A DNA stretch of 64,000 nt from Catellatospora coxensis. GTDB lineage: Bacteria; Actinomycetota; Actinomycetes; Mycobacteriales; Micromonosporaceae. Location: assembly GCF_016862635.1 (NCBI RefSeq), contig NZ_BONI01000020.1:49219-113218 (forward strand), read 5' to 3'. The notes beneath the pieces were generated by a model that was not told the DNA's origin, searched no databases, and worked only from the letters and a program-made list of their open reading frames with translations. Made by a program: the position numbers and the translations under genes. Positions 30,127 through 36,936 of this stretch are shown one piece after another (within the stretch, counting starts at the first letter, position 1; every line of letters begins with the position of its first letter).

Positions 30127-30190
30127 CGGGCGGCCCGCTTCCGCGAACCCAGCAAGACGACCCAGGCCGCCCCTCCGGGCGGCCTTCTTC
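30116..30190 (+). promoter_or_regulatory. Transcription attenuator of trpS
   Basis: Region 1 GGCTGCCC (30116-30123) pairs with region 2 GGGCGGCC (30128-30135) with one G-U. Region 2 is also the exact complement of region 3 GGCCGCCC (30165-30172). Region 3 with its preceding A pairs with region 4 GGGCGGCCT (30177-30185), loop CTCC, followed by TTCTTC: a terminator. A ribosome stalled on the Trp codons covers region 1 and frees 2 to pair with 3 (antiterminator). All four elements are directly visible. Confidence 0.9.
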
Positions 30191-30253
30191 GTGCACGGCT
30201 CCCGCCGGGCCGGGGTCTCCGGACGGGGTGGTCCGACTCCCGAGGAGACCGAC

Positions 30254-31243
30254 ATGACCATCGCCCCGACCCGCGTCCGCGCCCGCCGCCTGTCCGGCTG
30301 CAAGCCGACCGGCCACCTGCAGCTCGGCAACCTGTTCGGCATGATCGCGCCGCTGGTGGCCGGGCAGGACGACAGCGAGACGATCACCATGCTCGCCGAC
30401 CTGCACTCGCTCACCGTCGAGCATGATCCCGCCGCGGTACGCGCGCTGACCCTGGAACAGGCCGCGGTGCTGCTCGCCGCCGGCGTCGACCCGGAACGCT
30501 GCACCCTGTACGTCCAGTCCCACCTACCCGAGCACGCCCAGCTGCACTACCTGCTGGAATGCGCCACCGGCTACGGCGAGGCGCAGCGCATGGTCGCGTT
30601 CAAGGAGAAGGCCGCGCGGGCCGAGCAGGTGCGGCTCAGCCTGCTCACCTACCCAGTGCTGATGGCGGCCGACATCCTGCTGCACGACACCGAGCAGGTG
30701 CCGGTCGGCGACGACCAGCTGCAGCACGTCGAGCTGGCCCGCGCCGTCGCGAACCGGTTCAACGGCCGCTACGGCCCGACCTTCACGGTGCCGGTGGCGG
30801 TGCCCGCGCCGGTCGCCGCGCGGGTGATGGACCTGGCCGACCCGACGGCCAAGATGGGCAAGACCAATGTGGTCGGCGTGGGTGTGCTCGGCATTCTCGA
30901 CGAACCCGAGGTGGTACGCCGCAAGGTGATGCGCGCGGTGACCGACAGCGGGAGCACGGTGCGCCGTGACCGGGAGAACCAGCCCGGCGTGACCAACCTG
31001 CTGGAGATCTACCAGGCCTGCACCGGCTCCGCCGGCGACTTCGCCTCGTACGGCCAGCTCAAGCGGGAGACCGCCGAGGCCGTGGTGGCGGTGCTGCGGC
31101 CGATCCAGGAGCGCTACGAGGCGCTGCGGCAACGGCCGGAGACGGTCGAGCGGGTGTTGCGGGAGGGCGCGTCCCGGGCACGCCCGCGGGCCGCCGCCAC
31201 GTTGCGGCGAGCCGGCGAAGCGATCGGACTCGTCAGCTTCTGA
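30254..31243 (+). CDS. trpS: Tryptophanyl-tRNA synthetase under attenuation control
   Basis: This 329-residue class I synthetase starts MTIAPTRVRARRLSGCKPTG, with the HIGH-like motif TGHLQLGN and the KMSKS-like motif KMGKT (~residue 202). It attaches Trp to tRNA-Trp. ATG 30254 follows CGAGGAG. In Streptomyces one of two TrpRS genes is inducible by attenuation and resists indolmycin; the leader here suggests the same class, meaning a second constitutive trpS elsewhere. Resistance is inference. Its 3' end overlaps the convergent GNAT gene by 11 bases. Confidence 0.93.
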   Translation: MTIAPTRVRARRLSGCKPTGHLQLGNLFGMIAPLVAGQDDSETITMLADLHSLTVEHDPAAVRALTLEQAAVLLAAGVDPERCTLYVQSHLPEHAQLHYLLECATGYGEAQRMVAFKEKAARAEQVRLSLLTYPVLMAADILLHDTEQVPVGDDQLQHVELARAVANRFNGRYGPTFTVPVAVPAPVAARVMDLADPTAKMGKTNVVGVGVLGILDEPEVVRRKVMRAVTDSGSTVRRDRENQPGVTNLLEIYQACTGSAGDFASYGQLKRETAEAVVAVLRPIQERYEALRQRPETVERVLREGASRARPRAAATLRRAGEAIGLVSF

Positions 31244-31682
31244 GCAGCTTCTTCGCGAAGCAGACCGAGTAGGGGTTGCCGATGTACCTGCCGTACGGCT
31301 CGGTCCGCTGGTAATCGGACGAGTCGAACAGTGCGATCGCCTCAGGCTGGTTCACGCCGGTCTCGCCGATGATCGAGTCCCAGCCCTGGGCGGTGGCCCG
31401 TCGTTCCAGAGCCGCAAGGATGCGGCGGGCCACCCCGGCGCGGCGGTGCGCCGGCAGTACGAAAAGTCGCCTGATCTCGCCGACACCCGACGCGGACGGC
31501 ACGATGCCGCCACAGCCGACGGGCCTGCCCAGCACGTACGCCACGACGAAACGGGCGTGGGGGTCCAGGGGCGATCGGGTGGTGCCCGGATACCGCGTGA
31601 AGAGTTCGTCCTCAGCGGCGAGCACGAGCGCGGTGACATCAGGGTGGGTGATCTCACGGTGCTGGATCAACACCGTCAGCAC
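31233..31682 (-). CDS. GNAT family N-acetyltransferase
   Basis: This 149-residue protein has the acetyl-CoA-binding motif IRRLFVLPAHRRAGVARRIL (RxxGxG/A type, ~70-89) and a C-terminal QPEAIALFDSSDYQRTEPYG segment typical of single-domain GNATs. The acceptor is unknown. It follows obgE on the same strand but is separated by a large hairpin. Confidence 0.87.
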   Translation of the reverse strand: MLTVLIQHREITHPDVTALVLAAEDELFTRYPGTTRSPLDPHARFVVAYVLGRPVGCGGIVPSASGVGEIRRLFVLPAHRRAGVARRILAALERRATAQGWDSIIGETGVNQPEAIALFDSSDYQRTEPYGRYIGNPYSVCFAKKLLRS

Positions 31683-31728
31683 GCTAGCCAGGGCTTGTTT
31701 CCGCGTTGTTTCACAAACCGCACAGTAA

Positions 31729-31798
31729 GGCGGTACGCGGTGAGATGGCGGACACTGTCGCCGAACCTTTACTCAACAGTGTCCGCCCTGGTACCGCC
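31729..31798 (-). terminator. Two-stage hairpin downstream of obgE
   Basis: Outer arms GGCGGTAC (31729-31736) and GTACCGCC (31791-31798), inner arms GGCGGACACTGT (31747-31758) and ACAGTGTCCGCC (31776-31787). Lying right after the obgE stop, it is a likely terminator; the long loop and bipartite stem are unusual for one. Confidence 0.6.
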
Positions 31799-31800
31799 GC

Positions 31801-33285
31801 CTAGAGATCGTCGTCGTCATCGCCCGCGGCGGGCAGATCCCGCTCGTCGGGCAGCCACTCGTCGCCCGCGGTGTCGCCCTCCGGGCGCTCCCGCCGCGCC
31901 TTGCGGGCCGCGAGCCGCTCCGAGGCCCTCGGACGCGTGATGTCGTCCTCGAGACGCTCGTCGGTGAAGCGGTTGCCGGGCGTGAAGTCCTTGCCCGCGT
32001 AGATCGTGGGCTGCCAGTCGAACTCGCGCTCGCCGATACGCACCGGGTCGCCGGGCTGCGCGCCCAGCTTGCCCAGCTTCTCCTCGACCCCGAGCCGGGC
32101 GAGCCGGTCCGCGAGGTAGCCCACCGCCTCGGCGTTGTCGAACATGGTCTGGCGCACCCAGCGCTCGGGCTTGTTGCCGCGGACCACCCAGACGCCCGCG
32201 CGGTCCTGCACGATCTCGAAGCCGGAGTCGTCGACCGCCTTCGGGCGCAGCACGATGCGGGTCGGCTCCAGCACCGGCGCGGCCGCCCGGTGCTGCTCCA
32301 CCATCCGGGCCAGCGCGTACACCAGGTCCTGCAGGCCCTCCCGGGTCGCCGCGCTGACCTGGTAGATCGGCCAGCCGAACTTCTCCAGGTCAGGGGTGGT
32401 GATGTCGGCGAGGTCGCGGCCGTCCGGCACGTCGATCTTGTTCAGCACGATGATCCGGGGCCGGTCCCCGAGCCCGCCGTACTGCGCCAGCTCCGCCTCC
32501 AGGGCCTCGATGTCGGCCACCGGGTCGCGGTCGGTCTCCAGGGTCGCCGTGTCCACCACGTGGGCCAGCACCGCGGTGCGCTCGATGTGGCGCAGGAACT
32601 CCAGGCCCAGGCCCTTGCCGGCGGCCGCGCCCGGGATCAGGCCCGGCACGTCGGCGACGGTGAACACGTGCTCGCCGGCCTGCACCACGCCCAGGTTCGG
32701 CACCAGCGTGGTGAACGGGTAGTCGGCGATCTTCGGCTTGGCCGCGGAGATCACCGAGATCAGCGAGGACTTGCCCGCGCTCGGGAAGCCGACCAGGCCC
32801 ACGTCGGCGACGCTCTTGAGCTCGACGACCACCTCCAGCCGGTCACCGGGCTCGCCCAGCTCGGCGAAACCGGGGGCCTTGCGCCGGGCGCTGGCCAGCG
32901 CCGCGTTGCCGCGGCCGCCCCGGCCGCCCCGGGCGATCTCCAGGGTGGTGCCCGCACCCACCAGGTCGGCGATGACCTCGCCGTCCAGCGTCTGCACGAC
33001 GGTGCCCGAGGGCACCTTGAGCACCAGGTCGCCGCCGTTCGCGCCCTCGCGGTTGTTGCCCGCGCCGCCCTTGCCGTTGGTCGCCTTGATGTGCGGGTGG
33101 AAGTGGAAGTCCAGCAGCGTGTGCACGTTGGGGTCGACTTCCATCAGGATGCCGCCGCCGTGCCCGCCGTTGCCGCCGTCCGGCCCGCCGAACGGCTTGA
33201 ACTTCTCGCGGTGGATGGACACGCAGCCGTGGCCGCCGTCACCCGCCTGCAGGTGCAGCACCACACGATCCACGAACGTAGCCAC
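31801..33285 (-). CDS. obgE: Obg family GTPase
   Basis: This 494-residue protein starts at GTG 33285 ([20 protein letters not shown]) after GGAGG; upstream in-frame codons are not supported. It has a Gly-rich Obg domain (1-158), a G domain with [21 protein letters not shown] and NKID, and a C-terminal OCT domain ending in an acidic tail. Obg assists 50S maturation and links GTP level to growth and, in streptomycetes, sporulation. It follows rplU-rpmA in the universal order but has its own 340-base upstream region. Confidence 0.96.
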   Translation of the reverse strand: MATFVDRVVLHLQAGDGGHGCVSIHREKFKPFGGPDGGNGGHGGGILMEVDPNVHTLLDFHFHPHIKATNGKGGAGNNREGANGGDLVLKVPSGTVVQTLDGEVIADLVGAGTTLEIARGGRGGRGNAALASARRKAPGFAELGEPGDRLEVVVELKSVADVGLVGFPSAGKSSLISVISAAKPKIADYPFTTLVPNLGVVQAGEHVFTVADVPGLIPGAAAGKGLGLEFLRHIERTAVLAHVVDTATLETDRDPVADIEALEAELAQYGGLGDRPRIIVLNKIDVPDGRDLADITTPDLEKFGWPIYQVSAATREGLQDLVYALARMVEQHRAAAPVLEPTRIVLRPKAVDDSGFEIVQDRAGVWVVRGNKPERWVRQTMFDNAEAVGYLADRLARLGVEEKLGKLGAQPGDPVRIGEREFDWQPTIYAGKDFTPGNRFTDERLEDDITRPRASERLAARKARRERPEGDTAGDEWLPDERDLPAAGDDDDDL

Positions 33286-33585
33286 GTTCCATCCTCCACA
33301 TACTTCAACCGAAAAACAGCATATGCCCGCCTGTGCCCGCCCACCCCGGGCCCGCCCACCCACCCCCTGTCGCAACTCTTAAAGAGTCGCGGCCAAGGTG
33401 GCCTCCCTAAGCCGCATGTCTTTAAGACTTGCGGCGCGGGGGTCGGCCTCGGCCGGTCGGCGAGAGCCGGGGCGCGGGTGTCCGTGGGGCGTGCCCCTAG
33501 GGCAGCGCGCGGTGGGGGCCGGGTGTTCCGGGTCGGGGCGTTAGCCGCGTCTCATCGCGGCGTGGCCAGGGGCCGGAAACGGCAA
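33286..33585. other. obgE upstream region
   Basis: No gene. It holds two short AT-centred hairpins (33371-33391 and 33411-33435) and, further upstream, GC-rich sequence up to the rpmA terminator. The obgE promoter should lie here. Confidence 0.5.
33371..33435. repeat. Pair of related AT-centred hairpins upstream of obgE
   Basis: First: ACTCTTAAAGAGT (33375-33387) flanked by CGC/GCG. Second: GTCTTTAAGAC (33418-33428) flanked by GCCGCA/TGCGGC. Their cores CTTAAAG and CTTTAAG are alike while stems differ with pairing kept. Role unknown; a binding site or mRNA-level element is possible. Confidence 0.5.
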
Positions 33586-33618
33586 AGGCGGGAAGGCGCT
33601 TCGCGCGCCCTCCCGCCT
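33586..33618 (-). terminator. rplU-rpmA terminator
   Basis: AGGCGGG-AA-GGCGC, TTCG loop, CGCC-type return arm and CCCGCCT (33612-33618), starting 12 bases after the rpmA stop. It separates the ribosomal protein operon from obgE. Confidence 0.75.
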
Positions 33619-33629
33619 CCGACGAACTG

Positions 33630-33887
33630 TCAGGCCTCGACCGGAACGATGTTCACGGTCTTGCGGCCCCGCTTGAGACCGAACTGCACCGAGCCCGCGG
33701 CGAGCGCGAACAGCGTGTCGTCGCCGCCACGGCCGACCAGGTCGCCCGGGTGGAACTTGGTGCCGCGCTGGCGGATGAGGATCTCGCCGGCGCTGACGAC
33801 CTGACCGCCGAAGCGCTTCACGCCGAGCCGCTGGGCGGCGGAGTCGCGACCGTTGCGCGAGCTGGATGCACCCTTTTTATGTGCCAT
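33630..33887 (-). CDS. rpmA: 50S ribosomal protein L27
   Basis: The 85-residue protein [20 protein letters not shown] has the classical L27 N-terminus that reaches the peptidyl-transferase centre. It shows no N-terminal extension needing cleavage (unlike Firmicutes L27). Eight bases after rplU in one operon. Confidence 0.97.
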   Translation of the reverse strand: MAHKKGASSSRNGRDSAAQRLGVKRFGGQVVSAGEILIRQRGTKFHPGDLVGRGGDDTLFALAAGSVQFGLKRGRKTVNIVPVEA

Positions 33888-33895
33888 CTCGAGGC

Positions 33896-34210
33896 CTACT
33901 TCCCGCTCTTGATGCCGGTGACCTTGACCTGGGTCAGCGGCTGACGGTGACCCTGCCGCTTGTGGTAGCCGGTCTTGTTCTTGAACTTGTGGATCCGGAT
34001 CTTCGGGCCCTTGGTGTGGGCCACGACCTCACCGGAAACAGAAACCTTGGCAAGCTTCGCCGCGTCGGTCACCAGGTCGCTGCCATCAACAAGCAGCACT
34101 GCGGACAGCGCCACCACGTCGCCGGGCGCGCCCGCGAGCTTCTCGACCTCGATCACGTCGCCCTCGGCGACCTTGTACTGCTTGCCGCCGGTCTTGACGA
34201 TCGCGTACAT
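33896..34210 (-). CDS. rplU: 50S ribosomal protein L21
   Basis: The 104-residue protein starts [20 protein letters not shown] and has the characteristic [20 protein letters not shown] segment. It binds 23S rRNA. ATG 34210 is used; longer frames upstream are not conserved. First gene of rplU-rpmA. Confidence 0.97.
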   Translation of the reverse strand: MYAIVKTGGKQYKVAEGDVIEVEKLAGAPGDVVALSAVLLVDGSDLVTDAAKLAKVSVSGEVVAHTKGPKIRIHKFKNKTGYHKRQGHRQPLTQVKVTGIKSGK

Positions 34211-34408
34211 GGGACGCGGACTCCTGTCGTAGGTGCTGGCGGTTGGTTCATCGACCCGCGAGGCGGGTCGACTCTTTACTACTTGTTGCGCTCGGCAGTC
34301 CTGGCCGAAGACGGCCGGCACACACGCACGCATGCAGCGCCCTGTCATGGGCACCGTGGAGAAGACTACGTCATGCCCGGCCCGATGCCCAAACCGGGCA
34401 CCCCCTGG

Positions 34409-34444
34409 CCCGGCGCGCGGTGACCGCGGTCACCGCGCGCCGGG
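34409..34444 (-). terminator. Terminator after lipoprotein 1
   Basis: 16-bp perfect stem (34409-34424 with 34429-34444), loop CGCG, beginning 8 bases after the stop of the last lipoprotein gene and upstream of rplU. Confidence 0.8.
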
Positions 34445-34451
34445 GCGGCGA

Positions 34452-34943
34452 TCACTTGCCGCAGAGCGCGCGGACGGCTTCGCCGCCCTTCTCGAACTCC
34501 GGGGTCTCCAGGGCCGCCATCGCCTTCGTGACGTCGCCGCCGGAGGCGGCGATGGCCGGGCCGACCTTCTTCAGGGTGGCGATGTCGGACTCGACGGCGG
34601 CCTTCAGCTCGGCGTCGTTCACGCCGGCCGCGATCGGCTCCAGGGCGGCCTGGAAGTCGGTGAACGCCTTGGTCAGCTTGCCCACCGCCTCCTGCGCCTT
34701 GGCCGGGTCGGCCTTGATGGTGTCCAGCTGCAGCGCCAGCTCCATGAGCGGGGCCTTGGCCGCGTCCTCCGCCTTGGTGTACGCGGCGCAGGCCGCAGCC
34801 TTGTCCATGGCCGCAGCGGCGGCGCTGGTGGCGGCGGCCGGGACCGAAGCCGAAGCGCCCGGGGTCGGGGTGTCGGTGTCGGCACAGGCCGTCATGCCCA
34901 GCAGCGCGAGACCGAGGGTGGCGGTAGCCAGAATCCGTCGCAT
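34452..34943 (-). CDS. Tandem lipoprotein paralogue 1
   Basis: This 163-residue protein has a signal MRRILATATLGLALLGMTAC with the lipid Cys at residue 20, an Ala/Thr/Ser linker and an all-helical domain (~45-160) with Cys 52 near its start and Cys 161 at its end, a likely disulfide. No named family. It is the last of four tandem genes sharing MRR starts, Cys20 and the terminal Cys pair. Probably a cell-surface helical-bundle protein; role unknown. Confidence 0.75.
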   Translation of the reverse strand: MRRILATATLGLALLGMTACADTDTPTPGASASVPAAATSAAAAAMDKAAACAAYTKAEDAAKAPLMELALQLDTIKADPAKAQEAVGKLTKAFTDFQAALEPIAAGVNDAELKAAVESDIATLKKVGPAIAASGGDVTKAMAALETPEFEKGGEAVRALCGK

Positions 34944-35055
34944 GTTCTTCCTTGTCTATGCGGGGTGATCGGGTGCGCCACCTCGGCGGCGACACCCGTG
35001 CTTACTTGTCATATGGCCGGGGATTCAGCCTCGTACACGCCGAACCCTCGTTTGT

Positions 35056-35085
35056 GGCCACCGTGGCAGCCTAGCCACGGTGGCC
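35056..35085. terminator. Hairpin between lipoprotein genes 2 and 1
   Basis: 12-bp perfect stem GGCCACCGTGGC / GCCACGGTGGCC with a 6-base loop, 20 bases after the lipoprotein 2 stop. Confidence 0.7.
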
Positions 35086-35104
35086 GACAACGGGATCGGC
35101 AGCC

Positions 35105-35617
35105 TCAGGGGGCGCAGAGCTTCGAGGTCTTGTTCTCGTGGATGTCCAGAGCGGTGCCTTCGAGGACCGCGATCACCTTGTCGAAGTCGCCGTTCGCGGC
35201 CGTCAGGGCCTGCGCGGCACCGGCCACCGTGGCGATGTCCGCCTCCAGAGCCGCCTTCACCTCGGCATCGGCGGTGTCCGCGGAGAGCTTGGCCAGCTGG
35301 GCGCGGTAGGCCTCGATCGCCGTGACGAGTGCCGGAACGTGGGTCTTGGCCTTCTCCTCGTCGTCGATGGCCGCGCCGATGATCTTGGTGGTGGCCGCCA
35401 GCACCCCCAGGCTCTCCTCGCTGATGCCCATCATGTTGAACGCCAGGCACGTCGCTTCCTTGCTCTGGGTGCCGGTGGGCGCGGCCGGAGCGGCGGAGGA
35501 GGCAGCCGGGGCGGCCGACGACGAGGGGGTGGCCGTGGTCTCGGCCGGGTCGGCGGCGCACGCGGCGGCGCCGAGCAGGGTCAGGCTGAGGACGGCGGTG
35601 GTCAGAACGCGGCGCAT
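35105..35617 (-). CDS. Tandem lipoprotein paralogue 2
   Basis: This 170-residue protein has a signal MRRVLTTAVLSLTLLGAAAC with Cys20 as the lipidation site, a Ser/Ala/Pro spacer to ~50, then a helical domain with Cys 57 (KEATCLAFNMMGI) and Cys 168 (SKLCAP). Same architecture as its three neighbours but with low sequence identity by eye. ATG 35617 chosen because it begins the signal peptide. Function unknown. Confidence 0.75.
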   Translation of the reverse strand: MRRVLTTAVLSLTLLGAAACAADPAETTATPSSSAAPAASSAAPAAPTGTQSKEATCLAFNMMGISEESLGVLAATTKIIGAAIDDEEKAKTHVPALVTAIEAYRAQLAKLSADTADAEVKAALEADIATVAGAAQALTAANGDFDKVIAVLEGTALDIHENKTSKLCAP

Positions 35618-35664
35618 GTGCGAGAGGGTCCTTTGGCACGTGAGAGGTGACGGTGGCGGACAAA

Positions 35665-35680
35665 GCCGCCCCGGGGCGGC
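35665..35680. terminator. GC-rich palindrome between lipoprotein genes 3 and 2
   Basis: GCCGCCCCGGGGCGGC, with a nearby GCCCCGGGGC that can pair alternatively. Probably a terminator for lipoprotein 3. Confidence 0.45.
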
Positions 35681-35732
35681 GTGATAGCCCCGGGGCAGCT
35701 TAGGGAAGCCTGATGACGGCCTGATAACGGCC

Positions 35733-36224
35733 TCAGGGACAGATCCTGGCCAAAGGCATGATCCAGGACAGCAGGGCCGGCGTGAGCTTCGCCTCAAGTT
35801 CGGAGATCTTGGTGACGCCGTCGAGGAACGCCAGATCGGTAGCGGTCTGCCGGACGTTCGCCGCGACCTGGTCGAAGGCGGCCTTGACCGCCGGGTCGGC
35901 GGCGACCGCGCCGACCCCCGTGATCTGGGTCTCCAGCGCGGTGAGCGCCTCGCGCAGCTTGGTCTCCGCGGCCTGGGTCTTCGCCGCGTCGGTGCCGGCC
36001 CGCGCCTTGAGCACACCGCCGATCGCGGTGGTCAGGTCGGTCCGGGCCTTGCCGTTGAAGACCTTGTCGAACTCGGCGCAGACCGCCGTGGCCGCCGTCG
36101 AGCCGCTCGGCGCGGGCGCGGCGGCCGCGCTGGGCGAGGACGCCGGGCCGGGTGTGTCGTCGGCGCACGCGCTCGCGCCGAGCAGGGACACGCCCACCAG
36201 GACGGCGGTCAGGAAACGTCGCAT
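35733..36224 (-). CDS. Tandem lipoprotein paralogue 3
   Basis: This 163-residue protein has a signal MRRFLTAVLVGVSLLGASAC with Cys20, a low-complexity spacer, and a helical domain with Cys 49 (ATAVCAEFDKVF) and Cys 162 (LARICP). The middle contains regular heptad-like Ala/Leu patterns (AETKLREALTALETQITGVG). Forty-three bases separate it from paralogue 4. Function unknown. Confidence 0.75.
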   Translation of the reverse strand: MRRFLTAVLVGVSLLGASACADDTPGPASSPSAAAAPAPSGSTAATAVCAEFDKVFNGKARTDLTTAIGGVLKARAGTDAAKTQAAETKLREALTALETQITGVGAVAADPAVKAAFDQVAANVRQTATDLAFLDGVTKISELEAKLTPALLSWIMPLARICP

Positions 36225-36267
36225 GGGAATTGCCTCCAGAGGGGTGGTGCGGGGTCGCCGTACGTCG

Positions 36268-36810
36268 TCAGGCTGCCGGGCAGATCTCGTTCAGCGCCTC
36301 GTTGGCCGCGGTCAGGTCCGGGCTGAACAGGATCTGCTGCATCTTCGAGGGGTCCTCGGCGAGCTTCTGCGGGTCGCTCAGCTGCGCCACCGCGGCGTCC
36401 AGGGCCTTCGCGAGGTCCTCCAGCGCCTTGCGCAGCTTCGGATCGGCGGTCTTGGCCGCCTCGGCCTTCACCGTGCTGGACAGCGCCACGTAGTCCTTGC
36501 CCAGCGCGTCGAAGAAGACCTTGACCTTCTCCGGGTCGCTCAGCGAGGCGCCGAGTTCCTCGGCCCTGACCACCAGGTTCGCGACGAACTTCTTGCTCTC
36601 GGCGATCACCGCGGCGCAGGTCGCCTTCGGGTCGGTGGTCCCGGTGACGGCGCCGGAGACGCCCGGTGCGGCGCTCGCGCCCGGACTCGCCTCGGTCGTA
36701 GCCCCGGCCGACGGTCCCGAGCCCGCATTCGGCCGCGTCGGGTCACCGGAGCAGGCGGTGGCGGTCAGCAGCGCCGCGCCGAGCACGGCGGCGGCAAGGA
36801 TGCGTCGCAT
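36268..36810 (-). CDS. Tandem lipoprotein paralogue 4
   Basis: This 180-residue protein has a signal MRRILAAAVLGAALLTATAC with Cys20, a longer Gly/Ser/Ala spacer, and a helical domain with Cys 65 (KATCAAVIAESKKF) and Cys 177 (NEICPAA). First gene of the four-gene array, preceded by the RNase E/G terminator, so the array has its own promoter at ~36811-36850. Function unknown. Confidence 0.75.
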   Translation of the reverse strand: MRRILAAAVLGAALLTATACSGDPTRPNAGSGPSAGATTEASPGASAAPGVSGAVTGTTDPKATCAAVIAESKKFVANLVVRAEELGASLSDPEKVKVFFDALGKDYVALSSTVKAEAAKTADPKLRKALEDLAKALDAAVAQLSDPQKLAEDPSKMQQILFSPDLTAANEALNEICPAA

Positions 36811-36850
36811 AGGGGTCCTCCAGGCTCTGCGGGGGTGCCGGGACAGCGAA

Positions 36851-36886
36851 CTGCCCGGGGATGTGGTGCACACATACCCCGGGCAG
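36851..36886 (-). terminator. RNase E/G gene terminator
   Basis: CTGCCCGGGG-ATGTG, loop GTGCA, CACAT-A-CCCCGGGCAG: a 15-bp stem, 50 bases after the RNase gene stop. Confidence 0.8.
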
Positions 36887-36936
36887 CTTATGCGAGTTCT
36901 CCGCGGGCATATCGACCGCGGACGATCCTGGTCGGT

